A DNA stretch of 64,000 bases, from assembly GCA_022606135.1 (NCBI GenBank), contig JABYQN010000020.1:229264-293263 (forward strand), written 5' to 3'. The position numbers were made by a program, and so were the translations under genes. The stretch comes from Fomes fomentarius. Its lineage: Eukaryota > Basidiomycota > Agaricomycetes > Polyporales > Polyporaceae. Below, piece after piece: positions 11,313 to 22,453 of this stretch. Under the pieces are notes generated by a model. The model did not search any database. It was not told the DNA's origin and saw nothing but the letters and a program-made list of their open reading frames with translations. Numbering within the stretch: position 1 is the first letter of the stretch; the number at the start of each line of letters is the position of its first letter.

Positions 11313-13698
11313 ATGATCTCTTTTTCTCTAGCGGCTCTTCTCGCTGTTTTTCTCGCCTCTCGTGGTGTACACTGTGCAACTTCGGACAACGTAGGTCGTC
11401 CTCCTTGTCTGATAGAAATTCGTCCGCTGACCTTCGCACTCAGCGAGGCTCCCAAGTGCGATGGGGTCCCTGCGACAGCACGGTTGTGACCGACACTTCG
11501 CTGGAGTGTGCAACGTTTGAGGTTCCTCTCGACTATCATGACCCGAAGGTCGGCAAGGCGCAGTTGGCTGTCATCAAGGCCAATGCGACCGGGGAACGTC
11601 GTGGGACTCTTTTCTTCAACATAGGTTTGCTGCTATACGGTTACCCTAGCAATCACAATCATCCCTCTCACGCACATCTTATAGGAGGACCTGGAGGCTC
11701 GGGCCTTCAGAGCGTTAACGAAGAAAAAGAGACGCTTCTTCAGCTCTCCGGGGGGTATATGACGTCGTGAGCTGGGATCCGCGCGGGGTCGGCCTGACAG
11801 TGTATATATCCATCCAGCCTACTTGCACGCCCTTGATTGCTCATTCGTTCGTACAGACCGGGCCACATCTTCTGCTTCAACAGCGTCGAGGAGTACAACG
11901 CGTTCTTCAACGGCACGATCGAGCTCACCGGCATCGAGGAGACAGGCAATTTCACTGACCCAGCGGAGATTCAAGCCCTTTTATCGCAGGCTTCAATCAT
12001 GCAAAAGAAATACGAGCAGGTTGGACAGAAATGCCTGCACTCCACCAACGGTCCGCTCTTGAGGTACCTTGGTACGGCTGCAGCGGTGCGCGACCTGGTT
12101 TCCCTGGCGGACGCAATTGATGGCCCGGATGTCCCCATCAACTATATCGGGTTATCATACAGCACGCTGATTGGTTCGTGGTTCGTGAACAGTGAGTCGT
12201 GCATTCCATCATGATCGGGTTCCCGCTCATACATAAGCTGTCTAGTGTTTCCCGAGGTGAGGTCGCCAGAGGGCCTACACATGCTCACACCAACGCTAAC
12301 GTACGGATTAGCGTGTGGGACGCGTCATCCTAAACGGCGTCTTCGATCCTATGGTGTATGCCACTCAGGAAATGTCTACAGTATGTCAATAACCTCAAGT
12401 CGAACATATAGATTCAACTGGTGACTGACTATACGGCACCTACTAGCACTGGGCCCAGCAAGTCGCATCCGCCGATAGTATATACAAAGCGTTGATCACA
12501 GGTTGCGCGCTCACGGGCCCAAAGGGATGTGCGATCGCATCCGAAGGAGACGGTCCGCTCGATATCGACGCGAAGGTCCAGGCTTTGATCAAGGCCGTTG
12601 CCGATGCAACACGGGCAAACGCGTCAGCGCCGCTCACGTCCGGAGAGCTTCGTTGTGAGTACGAAAGAACGTTATATATGGTACTGGTCTGAGTCACCTC
12701 CCATTGCAGTGCAGCTATATAATGACATGTATTTCCCCGGAGAATGGTCGAATGTTGTGAACGATCAATATCTCGAAGCGGTGCAGATAATCCAAGGAAA
12801 GTCTGGCCAGAATATTTCGTCGACCAAGAGGGCGAGCAAACGAGTCCACCCCAATCCGTAGGTTTACCCCTGATGAGACCCTTTGATCCAATGCCATCAC
12901 TGACATCCATGTTGACTCAGCTTCAACTTCAACAAGCGAGCGAGTCATTCAAACGAGACGCGGTCCTACACGACCCCAGCCATCTTTTGCGCAGACAGTG
13001 TTGATCTGAACCCTCACACGAACATGACTGACGTCTTCAACGCAGTCATCGCCAGTGCACAGAACGTGTCGCACTTATGTAAGTATACACTCAACGAAGG
13101 GTAACTCTCCCCATAGTGATCATTTCACTTTACAGTCTCCTCTGTCTGGCCCGCTCTGTCCAGCCAATGCTCCTTCTGGCCCGTTCGTTCCGTTGAAAGA
13201 TACCAAGGACCATTCAACAAGAAGCTCGCAAATAAGATTCTGATAGCCTCCACCCTTGTTAGCACGCTATCATCAGCCTGCCATTGAACCATAGCTGACA
13301 CGTCATCTTGACAGTATGATCCTATCACGCCCCTGACTGGTGCCCAAGGTCTGGCAGGACTCCTTGGAGACAGTGCGGCATTGGTTCAATTGACCGGCTT
13401 CGGTGTGCGTATATATCTCGGAACGGCTTGCATCACACGCTCAAACGCTAACCAAACTTGTCAGCACACGACGTTCACTGTACCCTCAAACTGTATGAAC
13501 GAGATATTTGTCGCGTACATGGTGAACGGGACGGTGAGTAAAAAGCAGTCGATCTGGGGCTGCTCTTCCTCTTATCGTGCTTTGTATATCTAGATGCCTG
13601 CCAATAACACCGTATGCGAGGTCGATGCCGACTTCGAGGTGTTAGACGGGGTGACTACTGCAGATATCCTCGCCAATCTCCCCACCTACGATATTTGA
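11313..13698 (+). CDS. Secreted alpha/beta hydrolase, S33/TAP-like peptidase (one apparent frameshift)
   Basis: Resembles fungal tripeptidyl-aminopeptidase-like (S33) proteins with a C-terminal TAP-like domain, expected to act on short peptides outside the cell. A signal peptide opens the protein (MISFSLAALLAVFLASRGVHC). Then come the oxyanion loop GGPGGSG (near 11690), SWDPRGVGLT (near 11775), the nucleophile elbow GLSYST (near 12150), the acid in YDPITPL (near 13320), and the base in GFGHTTF, which is split by an intron near 13405. Several N-glycosylation sites occur. The exon covering 11690-11770 stays in one frame up to a TGA, while the conserved YDVVSWDPRG continues one base out of frame, so a base seems to be missing around 11755-11760. 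This is either a disabling mutation or a sequencing error; everything else looks intact. The ATG at 11313 is chosen because the signal peptide starts there. Confidence 0.75.
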
Positions 13699-13888
13699 CT
13701 GTAATGGACTAATAGGGTGACTGAGGGTTTGCTGAGAGTTGGTCGGGGCGCATTCTTGGACTTTGATTCATCGAAAATGTGCTACTTACCTACACCTGTA
13801 GAGTGTTTCGGTGGCTCTTGAATGAGAATGATAGAATGTGCCGCACGCGTGCCCCGGGCGCTAAACGTGCGAAAATCGAAAACTGAAC

Positions 13889-14846
13889 ATGTCAGTCTCG
13901 AGCTCCCCGCGGACGCGGCCGGACACACAGACACAATTCCATAGGTCTAGAATATACAGCCCGTTCTTTAGGGCCTATTATGAATATGTCGACAAAATTC
14001 CTGTTTGCATCCTCGACGTCCCCGACGAGACAGGTAGAGACTCTCCTCCCAATCCGCTTCCGGATAGTAAATGCTCACTCACTTTTCCGCGGCAGACTCT
14101 GACGGGGCTGTCGTGAATGCCTTTCTTGCCTCGCAGAAAGCTCTGTAGTCAAGTTCGGATCATTTGGAATGCACTTAAACGACGATGCTGAGAACAGTTG
14201 GAGGGCCCCTTTGTACGTACTTGTGAGTATTTGCTCGCGCGGACTAATCTGCCACATTTCCTAACATTTGAGCAACAGGATCAGTATTCAACGGTCACTC
14301 TGCGTACACTCATCCATACTGCGCTTCTTTTGTACTCACGCAAGAGGTAGTCATAGCCATGTTGGCGGATGCCCCAAGGATTACTCCAAGTTGATGAAGC
14401 CGGTATCACACGCCATTTCATCCCGTGTGGCCGTCTCAAAATCTAGGCGTTGTTCGCAGCCGCAGCGGCGCAAAAGCCATGCTACATACTCTCTCGCATC
14501 ATAGGCAAGTCTTACTGCACTATGCATTCTACAAGCCCCTTCGACGTCATCGCGCAATGTCATGTTGCAGATGTGCAGCTATGTCACATTTCACCGAAGT
14601 ATGTCTCACACTGTTCCACATCCGTGGTTGTTCACGGCAGCCTCACATCGCTATCAGGTTGTCCACGCCACTGCAATCAGCCTACATGATCTTTTTGACG
14701 AGGCTGGTTTCACAACGGGAGTTGCAGTGGCCAAATCCGGACTATCTCCGCATACATGCTGAGCGCAGGAGGAGATCTTGGCTAACAAAGAGATGAAGGA
14801 AGACGCCGGTCTAGACATCGAGACACCCGCTTTCGCACAATTGTGA
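13889..14846 (+). CDS. Uncharacterised multi-exon gene, possibly decayed
   Basis: I do not recognise this gene. The ATG at 13889 opens a frame containing RAYYEYVDKIPVCILDVPDE, followed by a good donor. An exon near 14138-14222 reads VVKFGSFGMHLNDDAENSW and ends at a GTGAGT donor. The next reads DQYSTVTLRTLIHTALLLYS, and the 3' end reads EMKEDAGLDIETPAFAQL before a TGA at 14844. The non-random composition and the well placed donors suggest real exons. An in-frame TGA near 14760 sits between two plausible coding stretches, so the gene may be broken or my model may miss an intron. It lies directly downstream of the hydrolase on the same strand. Confidence 0.3.
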
Positions 14847-15296
14847 CACACATGTTTATGGCATCTCTCTATCCTTGAGACATATCATGGGTTGTGGACT
14901 GACTTGACGCTCCCGGCGTCCACGGCGAATGTCAAAATTGACACTAATTAATAAATCTAGGCCTGAACATGACAACGCGGTCAGTTGCCGTGACTGTTGG
15001 GGGCTCAAGTGTAGCGTATGCCATACTGTATGTGTATGTGTACCCTTGGCGATACGTGTAGTGTCCCCTCTCCTCCGGGCCCATGTGTTCCTTATTCTCC
15101 AGTCTATCACAGTCCTGAACGAATACCCTCTCCACCCTTCACGACGAAACGTATATAGGCCGCCTGAGGGTTGTCCCTTATTTGGTGAGTTCATGATTGA
15201 TAGCTTCAGGCCTATGATCTTAGTCGAAGCATCCGGATCCGGCGCACATATTCCCTAGCTATGGGTCAAGCTCTAGCCTTGATTGTGTGCACACAG

Positions 15297-15409
15297 CCCC
15301 CCTCTTCTTCTTCTTCTTCTTCTTCTTCTTCTCCTCCTCCTCCTCCTCCTCCGCCTCCTCCTCCTCCGCCCCCTCCTCCGCCTCCTCCTCCTCTCCCTCC
15401 TCCTCCTTG
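15297..15409 (+). repeat. Compound (CTT)n(CTC)n microsatellite
   Basis: About 110 bases of almost pure pyrimidine on the + strand: CTT units first, then CTC units with occasional GCC/CCC interruptions. The flanking ORFs of poly-Ser, poly-Pro, poly-Gly or poly-Glu are artefacts of this repeat. It lies about 180 bases before the start of the XPA-like gene at 15587. Mirror-symmetric homopurine/homopyrimidine DNA can form triplex structures; whether it acts on the neighbour is unknown. Confidence 0.9.
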
Positions 15410-15586
15410 TGCCTCAACGCTATCGCACAACAAAGTAATGCTGGCCGTCCCCACAATAGCTATCCGGATGGAAAATCGGGCTTGGAACAATGCTAAGGAG
15501 GGGACTAAGCCGATAGTGCAAGCCGACAAGACGGGATGGATCACGGACATATATGAGAGAGACACTGTCAGTACTCGTGCTCGGTC

Positions 15587-16802
15587 ATGCATTTACCGAG
15601 GTGGACTCTCCTTCGAACATATCAGATCCTCAAGTCGGCGGCAAGAAACCAGTATCATCTGTCGGATTTTGACCTTGGTACTATCCCTTGTGAGGAGAAA
15701 GAGTGAGCTATTCTATCCCCCTCTGTGTATATTTAGCTGACCGATGATTTCCAGAGGCACAAACAGGAACACCGGATGGACATACAAGTACTTCGTCTAC
15801 GAGGAGCGAGTAGTAGAGAGACTAGCCTGGGAGAAACACGGCGGCCCGGTAGGGTTATGGCACATGTGTGTCTCTATCGTTGTTAAGCGTCTGATATGTC
15901 TCTCTGACCATATTCCCAACCATCATGATAGCTTGAGGATGGATCGCGAGAAGCACATCAAGGCACAAGGCGACGACTTCGCCTTCTACCCCCCACAGGG
16001 TTACAGGCATGGGCGTCGGTACGACGTCTTCATCGACAAGCCTCCATTTATGCCCGACCGCTACTGCCACGACTCGAACATCCTCATCGTGTGCAAACAG
16101 GAGCTCCCGCCTTGGATCTGGACGAAGTGCAACGCGGTACTGGACCGCGCGGAGCCTGTGATGTCTCAGGAGCTCCGCGAGCAGGCCATGTGCGAGGCGC
16201 TCGAGTTCATCAGGGAGAGACCGGTCTACTCCCGCCGACCTGACATCCCGCTGTCCGGGAATAGATTCACATTACCGATTTTCGCTGTGCTCAAGGCAGC
16301 GCCAAAGTTGCCGCCTGGCAAGGCGCAGGGCACGGAGGACGTCCCATATCCAGACGGTCTCGAGCGCCGCGTGGGGCCACACGGGAGCTACGACGATTGG
16401 GGCGACAAGTATCTGGAGAAGGTTTTCGCGAAGCTCATCAAAGTGAAGAACGATGTGGAGGAATGCCAGCACGACCTGGAAGTGTGGACGAAGCTTCGCT
16501 GGCTGGTCTACGACAAGGTACGTCTATCCCCCGAGTTCTCCGAGTCTAGTGTTGCCTCCTTCATATGCTCATCCCTTATTATTTTGCGCTCGTTTCTTGG
16601 CCTTCACTTCATCGCGCAGTACACGGAGACGCTGGATCGCGGCCTGCACTACGATCGCGTGAGCGAGACATGGTCAGATTTCGCTTCCGAGTGGCTGGAG
16701 GGAAGGATGTCGCATGACGCTCTTCAAGTAAGTCTCCGTGGACGATGCCAAGCTGGCATCATATACAATGATAGCTTGCCCACGGACGGCATCGATGGCT
16801 AG
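15587..16802 (+). CDS. XPA C-terminal-like domain protein (intact paralogue)
   Basis: Function unknown. The N-terminal 75 or so residues resemble the XPA C-terminal DNA-binding fold: LKSAARNQYHLSDFDL, a basic loop, YKYFVYEERVVERLAWEKHG, then GPVGLW and REKHIKA, like the TKTEA...LYL...VE..AWE..GG pattern of XPA. The region after it (about 220 residues) is specific to this family, with WIWTKC and DWGDKY...LRWLVYD. The start at 15587 (MHLPRWTLLRTYQ) is in frame with the domain. An intron from about 15703 joins ...EEKE to GTNRNTGW. A second intron (about 15866-15932) joins GLWH to LRMDREKH, and a third lies at 16516-16619. The same domain order is found on - at 20789-22102. The C-terminus is uncertain: reading through a GTAAGT near 16729 gives the stop at 16802, while splicing there changes the tail. 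Confidence 0.6.
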
Positions 16803-17831
16803 GGAAGGGCGTTGTGAAACAAACCTGCACCATCGTCTTGACTGGCTTTCTGATATCCAGAGATCTCTTTCTCTCCTCCCATCAAATGCTGATGTGCTAT
16901 GTAAACGGTGATCAATGCTATGTAGCTATGTAGTTGCTGTGAAGTTGACTGTATAGTACTCGATATTCCTCTCGTACTTTGTACTTATTGGCAACGTAGA
17001 AGAAGGCATACTATACCCATGAGGTATGAATCAAACATCATCACGGAGTCAAACCATACCTGTACTGCAATGACGTTGGGCGATGTGAACTACACGATTC
17101 GCAATATCGGCCGTATGATTGCTCACCTTCGAACCCTCCAAACTGACAAAGCGAGCTTAAGTTCACCGGTGAAGATCGACGTATGTGCAGCTTAAGGTAG
17201 ACTCCGGCTGTAAGGCGATCGGGACGAAGAGGATGTTGGCGAACTTTCCACGTGCCCCGGCGCGGAAGCCAACATTCCATCCGCAAGCCAGCAAGCGCAG
17301 GAAAATCTACGAAACCGCGAAAGAGCACACGCACCTGTAAGGGCGACTCCGCGAGAGGCCCTAGACCATCCCTATCGGTAGCAAGACGGCATATACTGCT
17401 GGTTGGAGAAAGAAGTACAGCCGAAGGAGGGTGTCTACTGCCAGGGCGTTCTGCTCGTCGAGAATTCATCGTGATGTTCGTGCGCGCGGCCAGGACGACT
17501 CGGAGGATAGTAGAAATGGTTAGAGTTACTGGGTGTCCCGTCATGGAGCCAAACTAGAGCAAGGGTATCCAAGTCGGAGATATACGTCTACAGACGAATC
17601 CGTGCCGGTGGGTGGACACCGTGGAGGAGGAGGCATGCGCGAACCCTGCGCGAACCTGGAAAGAAGCGCCCGACTATATGTCAAGCCCATATCGGGCTAA
17701 GACTACTATGGGGGCGTTTTCAAATTCGATGTCCAGCCCGCCAATTGATCGATGAGTCCGCCTCTAACACCTACCTAGACAAATCGACGACCCTCGTACT
17801 ACCTTCGCCATCGACTGTAACTGTCTACTGT
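16803..17831. other. Intergenic between XPA-like and F-box genes
   Basis: About 1 kb in which both strands contain open frames without recognisable motifs. No RNA gene or repeat is seen. It should hold the terminator of the XPA-like gene and the promoter of the F-box gene. Confidence 0.35.
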
Positions 17832-19587
17832 ATGGCTGCCTGTCATATAAGCCTTGCCCAGCCTCATATCTTGGACGAAATCTTTGCGTCCTTCCGAACC
17901 GAGATACCATCCTTCAAGTTCACAGCATGGAGCGAACAGCTACGAACGAACAACAGCACCCTCGCAAATGCAGCTCTGACATGCAGAGCGTTCGCGGAGT
18001 CCGCCTCAGCAGTCCTCTGGTCCGCCATGCACACCGGTCTCATCCCACTTCTCCTCAGCCTGTCCAACTTCAAGCTGGATTCGGGAAATGCAGATCATGA
18101 GAAGTATCCCACCTATGTAAGAGCGCCGCTGCATGATTCGCATTCTAATAGTAATAGCGACTCACGTAACCCCCCTCCCCCTACCCCGAAGAAAATCACC
18201 GAAGGTGGGGTTTCTCCGTCGGAATGGGCCCGTTTTGAGGTGCTCGCACGTCGCATCCGCTCCCTATCATATGTGGACCCTGTGGCGGCAAAGGGACAGA
18301 TTGACCCCACTGTCGTGCACCTCCTCGTCGCGCAGTACAGTGAAGGGCCTTTGCTACCCAATCTTCAAGTGCTTGCGTGGATTCCATCAGGACCTCAGCT
18401 CGAGCAACAGCTGTTGCTAGAGACCCTTTGCCAGACCCAGACCCTCACCCAGCTTATCTTTCCGGCATGGAAAGAGTTCTTGCCCGAAGCTTGGAACGGT
18501 GGGCATTGTTTTGATGACAGTGACATGGCGCACGTTGCGAGAGTATGTCCAGGGCTGCGGGACCTTGTCATTGATCTGGATCCGGTCGCGTGGGCCGACG
18601 TCATCCCACCTACATTCTACAGTTCATTCCATGGCCTCCGCTCTACTCGAGTCCTCCTCTCACAGCCTAATCATATCCGCGCGCTCGCCATGCTTCCACA
18701 TCTGGAGTCTCTCGTTATCAATACCAGACATTCTGATGCAGACAATGGGCTCCATGTGGATCATGATACAGGAAGCGCAAGCACGATAACTCCTCCATTC
18801 CGCGGATTCCATGCACTACGCACCCTCGAAGTGCAGCGTTGCTTCAATCCGTCATCAGCCTCCAAACTTTTGCTCACTATCACCTCGCCCATGCTTCTGG
18901 TCGTGATCATGTCTCTCGACCTGGGACGTGGAAGTCCCGACGCATTTATCCGCTTCATCGAAACGGTATGCGGGCTGCCTTCCGCACAGCAGCTTCGTAC
19001 ACTCCACGTAGCCCGCCCGTTCGCTCGCATGCTCTCGAGGGCGCGGCAAGCTGGCTGGCGCTGGGAATTGTCCTTCAGGGAAGCCGCTGGTGCACTTCTA
19101 CAACTACACAATCTCCGGGACGTTATTCTGGATCCTACATGGAGGATCTGGTCCATCACGGACGACGACGTCCGTGCGATGCAGCAGGCATGGCCGCACA
19201 TCCGGAGCCTCGGGACGAAATGTTTCTACCACTCGTCCATGGTTGAGAGCCGCCGTCAACCTGACGGTGTGTCTGTTGACCACCCCGCGCTGAACACACT
19301 TTGTCACCTTCGCGCAGAACGCCCGCAATCTGGAGGTCCTCGACATGGATTGCCGGGAGATAGGAGAGGATGAGCTCGCCGAGTTGGATGCGCGCGCTGC
19401 TGCCATGGAGCTCGAGGGGGGATCCACGCACGGCCCGGGAACTGGACCTGAGCCGCAGCTGCAGAAGCTGATCGTGCACGCTCGATGCGGGATCTTCCAC
19501 CAGTCTTGTCCCGAGTTGAGCGGCGACGATGTCGGTCGGCTGACACGCTCTTTGCGCTCGTCTAGAGGACATTCAGACTCCGGTTGA
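17832..19587 (+). CDS. F-box/LRR-like protein 1
   Basis: A typical agaricomycete F-box protein, presumably a substrate adaptor of an SCF ubiquitin ligase. The N-terminus reads as a fungal F-box variant: HILDEIFASF, then ANAALTCRAFAESASAVLW. It is followed by a long region of irregular leucine-rich segments (LPNLQVLAWIPSG, CPGLRDLVIDLD, HLESLVIN, LRTLEVQRCF). The ATG at 17832 (MAACHISLAQ) is chosen over an upstream TTG frame. Most of the protein is one long exon to about 19270. The last part (NARNLEVLDMDCREIGEDEL) is in another frame and ends at 19587. It can be reached by an intron of about 48 nt ending at the AG before 19312, or the sequence has one extra base near 19303. It lies between the two XPA-like paralogues. 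Confidence 0.75.
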
Positions 19588-20788
19588 GCGATGAATACGA
19601 TGGACTCTCAGTATGCGTACTCCACTTCCTCAGCACTCATGGAGCCCCCTTCTCGCTTACCCACATCAAGTCTCTGCGAGCCATTATTGCCTTCGATTAC
19701 CTACCCCAGCTGCTAACGCGCCAGCATGCATCGTCGTTTTATCTTCCCGCTATATCACGCGCGCGTCCTTTCCCCTCAATGTGCTCCTCCAATCTCACCC
19801 GTCATCATGAATACTCGCCTGCGCTCTCAATTAGCACTCTACCGCATCGTCCTCCGCTTCATCCTCCCCCGTGATCACTAGTCGCAAGGCGCGCTCGTGG
19901 CTCGAGTACTTCGCGCGCGACGAGCCGCACCCCTGCCAAAGCTTCGCGCACGAGTTCTCGTGCGCAGGCATTCTGTTCCCAGTTTCGACCAGTCATCCAC
20001 GCGCTGGAATGACTGCGGCCGCCATCCGAGGACTCTCCTTTCTCCATACCGGGACATTCCCCTCCTTTCGCCTTCTACTCGGACTCATATTCGGCACGCC
20101 AGTGGCCAATACGCACACTCATCGTATCGCCGGCCGACTCTCCTCAAGACTCCACTAACATTATCATCACGACTACCACACATCTATGATTACGGACTGT
20201 ATAGGATAGATGTAGGTCATACGGTGTTGTATACCGTAGTTTGGATGGCATCCCCTCAGAAAGCGTAGTAGGAACGGCTATATGTGAGAATGTAGATTTA
20301 AGAGGGACAGCTCGCAGGCCTGGTGATGAGCGTAACAAGCTTTCTCATCAAGATCAACCGGCGGGACTCTGAAGTCTCCCGCCGCGCGTATTCACAGCAC
20401 TTGGATTGGGATGCTTCGAACTAGTAGTACCTGTGATGCCCCCGCGAGAACACAGCAGGTTGCATGTACTAACCACTGCAATCGCATTTTGGTGTATACG
20501 TCGACGAGGCCGCGAGGTTTTTGAGCACAGAACAACGTAACTTGAAGAAAGAATAACTGTTAGTGCGGTTATCTTATCTTGATCCTAACACAGCTGATTC
20601 CAAGTAACGACGGGCAAAGATCAAAAGGTTGACCGTAGCCGCAACTTGCAAGACCCACCAGCGACCGTATGTGAATCACCTCAAGAAATTTCATTCAGAT
20701 TGATACAAAGAACTTTGACTACGTCGAGTGATCATACATATCTACATGAGGGTGAGTACGACGGACCTAACTACACCCACCCACCTCG
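19588..20788. other. Intergenic, nothing recognised
   Basis: 1.2 kb between the convergent F-box gene and the - strand XPA-like pseudogene. Open frames here have chance-like composition. No tRNA, repeat or motif is seen. Confidence 0.35.
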
Positions 20789-22102
20789 CTAAGCTGCGGT
20801 GGAACAGTACTTGGAGAGACCCCTCATCAGATCATCTTTCTTAAGCCATCTCTTCGCATCATCTACCCAATGCCAGAGACGGTTGCAGTCACGAGTGTGC
20901 CAGGGGCCGCCACCCACAGACTTCACATACTACGAACAGAGCGTCGGCACAACGTCGAGACTTGATGCAACCGATAGACAGAAACATACCTGGTCATAGA
21001 CCTCCCATCGCACGTTAGCCCAACCCTCTGCACCCATACCGTGCGCCTTAATGACGTCATCAAGAGCGTGATAGACGCCACTCGTGAACTCGTCCCCCCA
21101 CTCGTAGAAAGCAGGATCGCCATTGAACCCGCCATCGTTGTACACCAAGCCAGGTACCGGATCGCCGAAAATCGCGCCTTTGCGGCTCGGTGCCCCGTTC
21201 AAGCGCGCACGCAGAGCGTCAACAGCAGGAGACGAGGGAAGCAGCTGCGCAGGACGGAGAGGATACTCTAGGAAGAGGGCTTGCGCATCCAGCATCGCGT
21301 TTTCGCGGAACTTCTGAGGCGGGACTCGTCATCAAGGGGATCCCAGTTCTTAGTGCACTCCTCCCAGAACCAAGCGGCCATGGTCTGCTTGATGTGGAGT
21401 AGAGTCGGCGAGCTGCCGACCTGACGACGTTCGAGGTGTTCTTCCACGGTTTCGTTGGAAGACGGGAGTCTGACGATTCACATGCTGAGGGGTGTGTCCC
21501 AGCTGCGATAGGCTTCCGGGCACTGGAAAGTGTTCTTCGTGTTTCGTTTCGTGTGCCGCTCATACAGTTTCTTGAAGCTGCGAGTGATCAACAGGGAACG
21601 GCGTAGAGGATCAACGAGCACGCACTATGCTAACAGCCCCTCAGGCACATCGCGTACCTCCCACGCCTTCCGCTCGATATCGCGTTCCAGATAGAGATAC
21701 ATGGGGTGTTCCTGTCCGTTTACGACGGTGCTGAGGCGTGGGATCAGCAAGACAAGCATGCAGATACTGACTGGATACTGACGAGCTGCGCTTAAAATTA
21801 AGCCCAGTGAGTGCTGATTCTTTGATACGATACAGTTTCAACGCGTTGGTCTTGGTGATCTGCCAAGAGACTGAAGTGAGGACTGGAAGGTAAGCCGCAC
21901 GCTCTGGATCTGAGTTGCTCACCCTATTGTCGGAAGGGACTCGAGATCGCCATGTAGACGGGTCGGAGGGAGCAGCGGTGCTTGCACTCGCCCTCTTGGC
22001 AACGCGTGCAGCTGTGGTAGCCTTTTGCGACTTTGGACCAACTGCTCTATGCGACGTTGATGACCTCGTCTTCCGCGACTTCGGCTGAGGTTTTGGTGCC
22101 AT
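20789..22102 (-). pseudogene. XPA C-terminal-like domain protein, damaged paralogue
   Basis: A paralogue of the gene at 15587. From the ATG at 22102 it has a basic Lys/Arg/Ser/Ala-rich leader (MAPKPQPKSRKTRSS) absent from the intact copy. The XPA-like domain follows: ITKTNALKLYRIKES, then MYLYLERDIERKAWEV and EGLLA|YFKKLYERHTKR across an intron. Next come QCPEAYR, TMAAWFWEECTKNWDP, KFRENAMLDAQALFLEYP, EWGDEF...VRWEVYDQ and a last exon that stops at 20789. Two lesions break it. An in-frame TGA lies near 21479-21482, just after TPLSM, where the paralogue continues without an intron. A one-base frameshift near 21316-21322 separates ESRL from QKFREN. The first intron also lacks a clear GT donor. 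Sequencing error could explain one lesion but hardly all. Confidence 0.65.
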
Positions 22103-22453
22103 GCTTGTGCCGAATCAAAGTGAATAATGGCAAGAAAACAGGAGGACGTGGATAGGAGGTGAACTGTGAATGGGCTGAGGACAGTGATCACGATGGTGTG
22201 CTCTCCCCCCACGGGTCGCAAAAGTCTGAGCATTCTGCGCTCGAAAGCCCGTCCGAGGTCGCTACTTATAGTATACTTATAGTAACCGGTCGGATTTGTC
22301 ATCAGTTTACGCGATCCCGTGACACTAAGCCGAATGAAGTGAGTACTGCCTTTGAGGCTGAGGCTCTGCTGCGGCACAGCCAGTTTCTGTGGTCGCATCT
22401 CTTCGTGAGCTTAAGATGCTTTATAATCGGATATCGAAGCAGCATTTACCGAG

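Noticed and set aside
15261..15740. ORFs of poly-Pro/Ser and antisense poly-Gly/Glu
   Set aside because: They are translations of the (CTT)n(CTC)n microsatellite, not genes.
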